Of a stretch of 64,000 nucleotides of DNA, positions 57,847 through 64,000 are shown one piece after another. Within the stretch, counting starts at the first letter, position 1. The number at the start of each line of letters is the position of its first letter. Source of the DNA: Pseudomonas cremoricolorata (GTDB lineage Bacteria > Pseudomonadota > Gammaproteobacteria > Pseudomonadales > Pseudomonadaceae); the NCBI RefSeq assembly GCF_000759535.1, contig NZ_CP009455.1:1178001-1242000 (forward strand). Reading direction: 5' to 3'. Under the pieces are notes generated by a model that worked only from the letters and a program-made list of their open reading frames with translations, searched no databases and was not told the origin of the DNA. A program made the position numbers and the translations under genes.

Positions 57847-58299
57847 TCAGGCCTTGGTCAAGCGCGTGAGAATTCGATCCAGCGCATTGGCGAACGCCTG
57901 TTTTTCCCGCTCGCCATAGGGCGCCTGCCCTCCCCCGACCTGGCCCTGCTCACGCAGCTCGGTGAACAGGTTACGCACCGCCAGACGATCACCCATGTTG
58001 CGCTCATCGAACTCCTTGCCCCGCGGATCGAGCGCAGCGACACCCTTCTTCACCAGGCGGTCGGCCAGCGGCACATCGCTGCAGATCACCAGTTCACCCG
58101 GCAGAGCGTGCTCGACCAGGTAGTCGTCGGCAGCATCCGGCCCACTGGGCACCACGATCAGCTGCACCACGGCGAACGCCGGCTTGGCCACCGCCTGCCC
58201 GGCGACCATGATCACCGCCAGTTTGCGCTTGAGGGCGAACTTGACTACCAAGTCGCGGGCAGGGCGTGGGCAGGCGTCGGCGTCTATCCAGATACGCAT
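57847..58299 (-). CDS. YaiI/YqxD-family (DUF188) protein
   Basis: This 150-aa protein starts MRIWIDADACPRPARDLV, the hallmark of the UPF0178/DUF188 family, which has a PIN-like nuclease fold. The further motifs VPSGPDAADDYLVEHALPGE and CSDVPLADRLVKKG (aspartates of a metal site) are kept. Biochemical function is not established. The ATG at 58299 gives the standard length. It lies downstream of the DUF6124 gene on the same strand. Confidence 0.9.
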   Translation of the reverse strand: MRIWIDADACPRPARDLVVKFALKRKLAVIMVAGQAVAKPAFAVVQLIVVPSGPDAADDYLVEHALPGELVICSDVPLADRLVKKGVAALDPRGKEFDERNMGDRLAVRNLFTELREQGQVGGGQAPYGEREKQAFANALDRILTRLTKA

Positions 58300-58362
58300 G
58301 GGGCGGTTCTTCTTCAGCGGGAGCGGGCAGGCATTATGGCCGGCTGGCGCAGGCGTCACAAA

Positions 58363-58617
58363 TCAGCGTGGGGGGCCAGCGGGGCGGTGTTCCAGCCGGT
58401 CCAGCGCGTGGAGGATCAACGTGGCGGCGATCACCGCCGAGTCCAGTACGGCATCGAGCGGTTCACCAGGCTGCGTGCGCTGGTAAGCCTCGGTGGTCTG
58501 GTAGATATCCTTGAGCAGCGTGTCGGCACAGACCAGCGCTTCGCGGGCGCTGAGGTGCGTGGGCAGAGAAATGGAGGATGCTGGCGAAAGTGGCGGGTCG
58601 GGGACGAGCTTTTTCAT
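58363..58617 (-). CDS. DUF6124-type small protein
   Basis: This 84-aa protein starts MKKLVPDPPLSP, resembling the xPxPP start of small Pseudomonas DUF6124 proteins. A helical region follows (HLSAREALVCADTLLKDIYQ and SAVIAATLILHALDRLEHR). These occur in several copies per genome, with unknown function. Start choice is open: the ATG at 58617 has AGGA eight bases ahead, while an in-frame GTG at 58644 with GAGGAGGAGG upstream would add nine residues. Its leader (58643-58802) is heavily structured. Confidence 0.75.
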   Translation of the reverse strand: MKKLVPDPPLSPASSISLPTHLSAREALVCADTLLKDIYQTTEAYQRTQPGEPLDAVLDSAVIAATLILHALDRLEHRPAGPPR

Positions 58618-58642
58618 GGCGAGGTTCCTACGATTGGTCAGC

Positions 58643-58802
58643 ACTGCCTCCTCCTCGTCTCACGGAATGGGTGGCAGTCGTGTGCGGGGTGAGACCCGGG
58701 GCGTAGGCAACCCGGCCAGGCGTAAGCCTGCCCGCACACAACCGCCATAAAGCGGTGCCTGTACACCTCGGGGTCTCACGCCCGGTCGTCTTGCACGACG
58801 AC
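58643..58802 (-). promoter_or_regulatory. Highly structured leader of the DUF6124 gene
   Basis: Arm pairs, given as plus-strand positions, are: GTGAGACCC 58689-58697 with GGGTCTCAC 58771-58779; GTGTGCGGG 58680-58688 with CCCGCACAC 58731-58739; CAGGC / GCCTG 58717-58730; ACCGC / GCGGT 58741-58756; GTCGTC / GACGAC 58785-58802; and ACTGCC / GGCAGT 58643-58678. The first two pairs interleave, so they form a pseudoknot or exclude each other. A further GTCTCAC (58657-58663) could compete. The last pair encloses the GGAGG ribosome site for the GTG. The function is unknown. Confidence 0.7.
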
Positions 58803-58808
58803 TGACGG

Positions 58809-58837
58809 AAAATATTCCCAAGGAGGCCGACTGAACA
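58809..58837 (-). promoter_or_regulatory. Candidate promoter of the DUF6124 gene
   Basis: On the minus strand, TGTTCA (58837-58832) and TATTTT (58814-58809) are 17 bases apart and could be -35 and -10 boxes, placing the start near 58802, exactly where the leader hairpins begin. The boxes match consensus only moderately. The rest of the gap up to 58969 shows a short GACTG / CAGTC repeat at 58829-58840 and nothing else. Confidence 0.4.
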
Positions 58838-58969
58838 GTCAGCGGTGTTCGATAAGCGCCGTAGGATAATTCGACCGCACAGAACATCTGAAGCATTTGG
58901 TTTCAGGTTCGGAAAGGTCCTACAGGGCGGCTCATTTCGATGAGAACGCGAGTGGCCGACGCTCCATCC

Positions 58970-60373
58970 CTACCGCCACCCCCCACCCAATGCCAAAAAC
59001 ACCCCCACCTGCCCCATCGCCACCTGACTGTTCGCCGCCGCCAGTTGCGCGCGCATGTCGGTGTAGGTGCGGGTCGCTTGCAGGTCGGCGAGGAACGACT
59101 CTCTGCCCGCCTGGTAGAACCGATGAGTCTGGTCGGCGGCGTCCTTGGCTGAGCGTTCGGCGTCGACCAGCGCGTCGCGGCGTTCCAGCAGCGCGCTGTA
59201 CTGGGCCAGACGGGTCTGGGTTTCGCGCACGGCGTTGAGCACCACGCCGTCGAAATGCGCCAGTGCGGCCTGGGTCGAGGCTTCGGCCTCGCGGATGCGG
59301 GCGCGGGTGCCATTGGTGGGGATGTTCCAGCTGATCTGTGGGCCGAAGCCCCAGCGGTTGGTAGCCGGTTTGCCGAGGTTGTCGACGATGCCGATGGTGC
59401 CGATCTGCGCGCCGATGCTGATATCCGGGTACAGCGCGCCGATGGCCACGCCGATGTTGGCGGTGGCGGCGGCCAGTTGCCGTTCGGCCTGGCGCACGTC
59501 CGGGCGGCGTTTGAGCAGGGCTGCGCCATCACCGACCGGAATCAATTGCGTCAGCTGCGGCAGCTCGGCGCAGTCAGCCACCCCCGAAGGAAGCTGATCG
59601 ACAGGTTTGGCCAACAACGCAGCCAAGGTGTACAGGCCGGTCTCGCGCTCGGCCTTGAAGCGCGGCAGCTCGGCGCCTAGGGATTTGAACTGGGTCTGCG
59701 AGCGGGTCACTTGGGTTTCATCGCCACGGCCGGCATCGCGCAGGCGCTGGTTGAGCTGCACGCTTTGTTCCTGCAAGTCCAGCGACTCACGGGCGATGTG
59801 GTATTCCTCGTTGGCCGAGCACACCTGGGTGTAGGCCTTGACCACATCGGCCACCAGGGTGATGCGCGCGGTGTCGGCGGCGGCCTGTACCGCATCGGCA
59901 TTGGCCTGGGCTGCCTCAGTACCGCGCTTGAGCGTGCCCCACAGGTCGAACTGGTAGGAGACGCTGGCGATGGCCTCGCCGACGTTGGCCACCGGCACTT
60001 TGTCGGGTTTCAAGAATGCCTCGCCCGATTCCTGCAACCGCTGCGCACCGACCTTCACCCCACCCTGAAAACCACCCTGGCTCTCAGCGACCTCAACCTG
60101 CGCGCGGGCCTTGGCGATGTTCGCAGCAGCCACGCGCAGCTCGGTGTTGGCGGCCAGCGCCTGGCGCACCAGGGCGTCCAGGCGCGGGTCCTGATACAGC
60201 CGCCACCAATCCTGCGGAACCGGCGCCGACACCACGCTGCTCGCATCCTGACGCAATGCGCCATTGAGGTCGCTGCGCTGTACCGCGGCCTCAGCAGGGA
60301 CATGGTAGTCCGGGCCGACCGTCGAACAGCCGGCTACGGCCAGGGCCAGACCCAATACGAGTGCGCGCTTCAT
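58970..60373 (-). CDS. OprM/NodT-family outer-membrane efflux lipoprotein
   Basis: This 467-aa outer-membrane channel has a lipoprotein signal (LALAVAGCS, lipidated Cys16). The OEP domain is repeated twice: [25 protein letters not shown] near the start and the ARIREAEASTQAALAHFDGV repeat near the end. NodT-family signatures include SYQFDLWGTLKRGTEAAQA. It is the outer-membrane partner of the HlyD-type protein encoded just upstream, which it overlaps by four bases. It closes the efflux operon. Confidence 0.93.
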   Translation of the reverse strand: MKRALVLGLALAVAGCSTVGPDYHVPAEAAVQRSDLNGALRQDASSVVSAPVPQDWWRLYQDPRLDALVRQALAANTELRVAAANIAKARAQVEVAESQGGFQGGVKVGAQRLQESGEAFLKPDKVPVANVGEAIASVSYQFDLWGTLKRGTEAAQANADAVQAAADTARITLVADVVKAYTQVCSANEEYHIARESLDLQEQSVQLNQRLRDAGRGDETQVTRSQTQFKSLGAELPRFKAERETGLYTLAALLAKPVDQLPSGVADCAELPQLTQLIPVGDGAALLKRRPDVRQAERQLAAATANIGVAIGALYPDISIGAQIGTIGIVDNLGKPATNRWGFGPQISWNIPTNGTRARIREAEASTQAALAHFDGVVLNAVRETQTRLAQYSALLERRDALVDAERSAKDAADQTHRFYQAGRESFLADLQATRTYTDMRAQLAAANSQVAMGQVGVFLALGGGWR

Positions 60374-61245
60374 GGCCGCTGCCCCTCGATGATCGATACC
60401 GTGGCGGTGCGCCCGGCGATCATGCGGAAGTCCGCCGGCACTTCATCGAAGGCAATGCGCACCGGAATCCGCTGGGCCAGGCGAACCCAGCTGAACGCCG
60501 GGTTGACGTTGGGCAGCAGGTTGGCGCCGCTGCTGCGGTCGCGGTCTTCGATGCCGGCGGCGAAGCTCTGTACACGGCCGCGCAGTGGGGTGTCATCGCC
60601 CATCACGCGGATATCCACGGCATCACCGATATGAATGCCGCCAAGTTTGGTTTCCTCGAAGTAGCCATCGACGTGATACGAGGCGCTGTCGACCACGGCC
60701 AGCACCGGACGGCCTGCGGTGACGAACTCGTGATTGCGCGGCGCGCGGTCGTTCAGATACCCATCCACCGGGCTGCGCACCACCGAGCGGTCGAGGTTGA
60801 GCTGCGCCGAATCGACCGCCACCTGGGCTTCGTTCATCGCCGAACGGGCGCGGGCTTCGCGGGACTGGCTTTCTTCCAGTTGCTCGGCCGCCACCAGGTT
60901 GCCCAGCTTGCGATTGCGGCGGGTTTCCCGCGCCGCCTGGGCCAAGGTTTCCTGGCGCTCGGCGAGGGTCGCCTGGGCCTGGCGCAGCGCCAGGCGGAAG
61001 CGGTCCTGGTCGATGGTGAACAGCACATCACCACGCTTGATGACCTGGTTGTCACGCACCTCGACGTGCTGGATCAGGCCTGAGACGTCGGGGGCGATCT
61101 GGATCACGTCGGCGCGGATATGGCCGTCGCGGGTCCAGGGGGCGAACAGGTAGTAGCCCACCATCTGCCATACCAGCACGACGGCGAAGCTCACCACCAA
61201 CAGGGTCAGGACCACACGGCCCAGGGTCAACATAGGTTTTTTCAT
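60370..61245 (-). CDS. HlyD-family periplasmic adaptor (AaeA/EmrA-like)
   Basis: This 291-aa membrane-fusion protein has one N-terminal anchor (TLGRVVLTLLVVSFAVVLVWQ). The barrel-sandwich (lipoyl) domain is visible in ADVIQIAPDVSGLIQHVEVRDNQ (seen in parts), the coiled coil in RQAQATLAERQETLAQAAR, and SPVDGYLNDRAPRNHEFVT returns the lipoyl half. It links the inner-membrane FUSC protein to the OprM-like channel. The ATG at 61245 is chosen (overlap with the DUF1656 stop); seven more codons are open upstream. Confidence 0.93.
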   Translation of the reverse strand: MKKPMLTLGRVVLTLLVVSFAVVLVWQMVGYYLFAPWTRDGHIRADVIQIAPDVSGLIQHVEVRDNQVIKRGDVLFTIDQDRFRLALRQAQATLAERQETLAQAARETRRNRKLGNLVAAEQLEESQSREARARSAMNEAQVAVDSAQLNLDRSVVRSPVDGYLNDRAPRNHEFVTAGRPVLAVVDSASYHVDGYFEETKLGGIHIGDAVDIRVMGDDTPLRGRVQSFAAGIEDRDRSSGANLLPNVNPAFSWVRLAQRIPVRIAFDEVPADFRMIAGRTATVSIIEGQRP

Positions 61246-61454
61246 GGCAGCATCAGGCTTCGGCAAAAATGGTCGACCGCGCTCAGCAGCACGGCATACA
61301 AGGCAACGTTGAACAGCGCCCGGTGCCAGACCAGACGGTAGAAATGCACGCGCACCAGCACCGCGTGCAGTCCTAGAAACAGCACGTAGGTGAACACCAT
61401 CATCACCAGCAGCGTGGGCAGGAACACCCCGCTGACATCCACATCACCAATCAC
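61242..61454 (-). CDS. DUF1656 small membrane protein (AaeX-like)
   Basis: This 70-aa inner-membrane protein has two hydrophobic segments (LPTLLVMMVFTYVLFLGLHA and LFNVALYAVLLSAVDHF) and belongs to DUF1656/AaeX. Such proteins always accompany FUSC and HlyD genes in aaeXAB-type efflux operons. The GTG start at 61454 overlaps the FUSC stop by four bases, and its stop overlaps the adaptor start by four. Confidence 0.9.
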   Translation of the reverse strand: MIGDVDVSGVFLPTLLVMMVFTYVLFLGLHAVLVRVHFYRLVWHRALFNVALYAVLLSAVDHFCRSLMLP

Positions 61455-63538
61455 AATGGCGCTCCATCAAGCCCTGCGGGCAATTGCAGTTGTTCGCTCG
61501 GTTCGAGCATCACCTCCACCCCCGGCAACAGCGCCAGGCGCAGGCCGCTCAGGGCGTGCAGCAGGTGCGTGCGGGCCTCGCCACGGTCGTCCCCGCTGTC
61601 GGCCACCAGCGCGCGGCGGGCGCGCTCCATGTTGCGCAGCAGCAGCGGCGGCGCTGGCAGTCGCTCGCCTGCGCGCAGACAATTGGCGTAGTGCCCGCCC
61701 ACTTCGTCGATCACCGTTTGCAGGTGCTGGCCGGCCTCGGCCCCCACCCGTGGCAGGTACGCATGCAGGTCGAGCAGGTTGAGCCCGACGCGCACGTCGC
61801 GCAGCGCCACGCCACTGTCCTGGCCGGTCTGTGACAGCCGCGGCAGGTGTTGCATGAGGCGGTCGAGCATCTGCACACCGACCTTGCGCTGCTCGGCCAG
61901 CGGCGCAGGGGCGCTCATCTCGACGATGTCGCGCCAGGTGAAGCGGGTCATGCGCTTGGCTGCCAGCTCGACGCCGAACGGGCGCAGCAGCAAGGTCCAG
62001 ATGAAGGCGAACAACAACCCCACCGGGCCGGCCAGGTTGGCGTTGATGAAGGTGAAGAAATCGGCGTCGTAGGCACCCTGAATGCTGATGAAGGTGGCGG
62101 TGTTGACGATGGTCAGCAAGGTGCCGAGGAAGAACCGCGGCTGCACCGTAAGGGTGCCGACGCAAATGAACGGTACCGCGAAGGCCAGCACCAGCATGGG
62201 GAAGTCGTGCAGGTTCGGCAGCACCAAGAACAGGTACAGGCTGGAGAAGATCACCGACATCAGGGTCCAGAAAAAGAACCGGTAGATCTGCGGCGCCGGG
62301 TCGTCCATGGCAGCGAAGAAACTGCACGCCACCGCAGCGAGAATCACCGCACTGCCGCCGTCGTGCCAGCCCAGCAGAATCCACAAAGCGCAGGCGACGA
62401 TGATCGCCGTCACTGTGGAAAACACCGAGTAGAACATCAGCCCACGGTCGAAGAACGGCGTCAGCCGGCCCAGCCGCCAGTGCCGGTACACGGCGCGCCA
62501 GGGGCTGGCGTCGTCGTTGCGCAAGGCGTGTTGCAAGGTCCAGCAGTCTTGCCAGAGGTCGATCCATTCGCGCAGGCGGTAGAGGGCGTTGGACAGCAAC
62601 AGGCGTTCGCGCTCGGCAAGCGTGCCGGCATCCGGTTGCAGGGCAGTGAGGCGGCTACGCAGGGCCTGCCAGCCGGGGCTGTCGGGGCGCTCTGTGCTCC
62701 GCTGCAGCCAGTCACGGGCTTCCTGCAACAGCGGCTGCAGCTCAGCGAAGCGCGCCGGCGCGCGGCCTTCCAGCGCCAGCAGGGCATCGTCGAGGGCGTC
62801 GATCACCGGCAGCAGGTGGATCATACGGCCGCGCAGTTCGCGCAGGTTCTTCAGGGTCTGACGCCCTACCCCCTCGTGGCCGAGCTGGCCGATCATCACC
62901 TCCAGGCTGTTGAAGGTAGTGACCATGGTCGCGCGCATGCTGGCGACTTGCTCGCCAGTGGCCGTGCGCGCCAGGTAGTGTTCGCAATAACGCGCGGCTT
63001 CGGCGAACCAGTTGCCACTGGCGCCAACCACCACCGGTGCCAGCCGCCGTGGCCAGAAGATCGCCCCGACCACCGCTGCGCAGACGATGCCCAGGCAGAT
63101 TTCCTGGGCCCGTGATGACGCCACATCGAACACCGCTGTCGGGTTGTCGACCACCGCCAGGGCGATCATCGGCAGGGTGTAGCCGGCCAGCATCAGCACG
63201 TAGTTGTTGGCCGTGCGCAGGTTCAGCGACAGGTACAGCAAGGTGCCGGTCCACAGCGCCACCGCCACGCTCAGCAGCAGCGGCGACTGCACCAGTGGCG
63301 GCACCAGCAACACCGCACCCCCTGCGCCGAGCAAGGTGCCGAGGGCGCGGTAGAGGGCTTTGGAACTGGTGGGGCCGACGAAGGGGCTGGAGACGATGTA
63401 CACCGTGGCCATCGCCCAGTAAGGGCGCGGCAGTTGCATCCACAAGGCGATGTACAGGGCGATCATCGAGGCGGCGAAGGTGCGCACGCCATAGAACCAG
63501 TCGCGGGCCGGTGGCACCGAGCTGAAAAAGCCCTTCAT
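61451..63538 (-). CDS. FUSC-family aromatic acid/fusaric acid exporter
   Basis: This 695-aa inner-membrane protein of the FUSC/AaeB family has two membrane blocks. The first, about residues 15-165, starts FAASMIALYIALWMQLPRPYW. The second, about 375-530, includes PFICVGTLTVQPRFFLGTLL. A soluble helical region follows each. It drives export of aromatic carboxylic acids or fusaric acid, with the DUF1656, HlyD and OprM-like partners. Its start overlaps the MarR stop by four bases, so regulator and pump are co-translated. Confidence 0.93.
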   Translation of the reverse strand: MKGFFSSVPPARDWFYGVRTFAASMIALYIALWMQLPRPYWAMATVYIVSSPFVGPTSSKALYRALGTLLGAGGAVLLVPPLVQSPLLLSVAVALWTGTLLYLSLNLRTANNYVLMLAGYTLPMIALAVVDNPTAVFDVASSRAQEICLGIVCAAVVGAIFWPRRLAPVVVGASGNWFAEAARYCEHYLARTATGEQVASMRATMVTTFNSLEVMIGQLGHEGVGRQTLKNLRELRGRMIHLLPVIDALDDALLALEGRAPARFAELQPLLQEARDWLQRSTERPDSPGWQALRSRLTALQPDAGTLAERERLLLSNALYRLREWIDLWQDCWTLQHALRNDDASPWRAVYRHWRLGRLTPFFDRGLMFYSVFSTVTAIIVACALWILLGWHDGGSAVILAAVACSFFAAMDDPAPQIYRFFFWTLMSVIFSSLYLFLVLPNLHDFPMLVLAFAVPFICVGTLTVQPRFFLGTLLTIVNTATFISIQGAYDADFFTFINANLAGPVGLLFAFIWTLLLRPFGVELAAKRMTRFTWRDIVEMSAPAPLAEQRKVGVQMLDRLMQHLPRLSQTGQDSGVALRDVRVGLNLLDLHAYLPRVGAEAGQHLQTVIDEVGGHYANCLRAGERLPAPPLLLRNMERARRALVADSGDDRGEARTHLLHALSGLRLALLPGVEVMLEPSEQLQLPAGLDGAPL

Positions 63539-63993
63539 GCCGGGCCTCCCGCCGCCTCGAAGGCACGAATGACGCGCAGGGTCGCTTCCAGATCAGCCTG
63601 ATCGATGCCTTCCAGCACCTCATGGCGCAGGCGCACCAGTTCGTTTTCGATGGATTCGGCCAGAACACGCCCTTGCGCGGTCAGGCTCAGGGCTTTGGCG
63701 CGGCGATCATGGGGATCGGCACTGCGGCAGACCAGACCGGCCTTGCACAGCTGATCGAGCAGGCGCACCAGCGAGGGGCCTTCCAGACCAGCCGCCTGGG
63801 CAACCGCCACCTGATGTACGCCATCGCCCAGGCGCACGATCATCAGCAGCGGCACGGCACAGGCTTCGGAAATGCCATAGCCGGTGAGCGCAGCGTGGCA
63901 CAGCCGCCGCCAGTGGCGAGCGGCAACCACCATACCGCTGCTGATTTTCAAGTGCAGGGTCTCGAGGGTCATGGGAGAGATCGATAAATTCAT
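63535..63993 (-). CDS. MarR-family transcriptional regulator
   Basis: This 152-aa winged-helix regulator has the MarR signature: VAVAQAAGLEGPSLVRLLDQL as recognition helix, followed by the wing CRSADPHDRRAKALSLTAQG with the DxRxK pattern. It is the first gene of the efflux operon and likely represses it until an aromatic acid binds. Its ATG is at 63993; only seven bases remain to the window edge, so the promoter and operator lie outside. Confidence 0.92.
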   Translation of the reverse strand: MNLSISPMTLETLHLKISSGMVVAARHWRRLCHAALTGYGISEACAVPLLMIVRLGDGVHQVAVAQAAGLEGPSLVRLLDQLCKAGLVCRSADPHDRRAKALSLTAQGRVLAESIENELVRLRHEVLEGIDQADLEATLRVIRAFEAAGGPA

Positions 63994-64000
63994 AGTTTGC

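Noticed and set aside
58717..58730. GTAA tetraloop hairpin as evidence for a plus-strand small RNA
   Set aside because: The GNRA loop would form only on the plus strand, but the promoter candidate and the downstream gene are on the minus strand, and no plus-strand terminator is visible.
58897..59238. Plus-strand 113-codon frame over the OprM-like gene
   Set aside because: It mirrors the end of the efflux gene, is rich in Pro and Arg, and has no ribosome site.

Overview
The window is chromosomal DNA from a fluorescent Pseudomonas, most likely of the P. putida group. The evidence is high GC, long antisense shadow frames, P. putida-type REP palindromes, an ssuEADCBF operon with the small molybdopterin-binding SsuF, lsfA, and a gene order that matches what I remember of P. 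putida KT2440. I see no tRNA, rRNA, CRISPR array, insertion sequence or prophage. Nearly all genes are ordinary core or regulon genes.

Layout. 1-3.4 kb: the 3' end of tex, then gshA with a TetR gene overlapping its stop codon. 3.4-7.6 kb: an iron-responsive ECF sigma / FecR / TonB-receptor module bounded on one side by a large REP inverted repeat. 7.7-24.6 kb: a sulfur-scavenging block made of ssuEADCBF (alkanesulfonates), lsfA (1-Cys peroxiredoxin), an OprD-family porin, tauABCD (taurine), a BCCT transporter, a serine acetyltransferase and a cystine-type amino-acid ABC transporter. 24.6-30.8 kb: two divergent c-di-GMP genes, then gabD and gabT. 30.9-35.3 kb: gcvT-gcvH without gcvP, and an iron(III) permease and binding-protein pair without its ATPase. 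35.4-41.8 kb: ubiI, a thioesterase-like gene, ubiH, pepP and ygfB on the minus strand; then a TIGR02449 gene, zapA, 6S RNA and ygfA on the plus strand. 41.8-46.5 kb: a 49-aa membrane protein, an EVE-domain gene, a large secreted M60-type metalloprotease, an orphan FliL-like gene and chaC. 46.7-58.3 kb: a ferredoxin-type reductase, ubiD, rho, trxA, convergent ppx/ppk, hemB, a DedA gene, elbB and yaiI. 58.4-64 kb: a small DUF6124 gene with a strikingly structured leader, then a MarR-controlled FUSC/DUF1656/HlyD/OprM tripartite efflux operon.

How the genes work together. Sulfonates or taurine probably cross the OprD-like porin, are taken up by SsuABC or TauABC, and are desulfonated by SsuD (with FMNH2 from SsuE) or TauD. 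The sulfite feeds cysteine synthesis through serine acetyltransferase, and cystine uptake and gshA link to glutathione. The ubi genes supply ubiquinone, gabDT degrade GABA to succinate, and ppk/ppx balance polyphosphate, with a good Pho box upstream of ppx.

Most interesting points. (1) The leader upstream of the DUF6124 gene (about 58643-58802) holds two perfect 9-bp stems whose arms interleave (pseudoknot or switch), a third copy of one arm, and a hairpin that would bury a Shine-Dalgarno sequence. (2) gcvTH joins gabD where gcvP would be expected, suggesting an inversion breakpoint. (3) A secreted M60-family protease carries a lectin-like N-terminus and duplicated C-terminal modules. (4) Three TTGAAC elements spaced 31 and 32 bp lie in front of the BCCT transporter gene.
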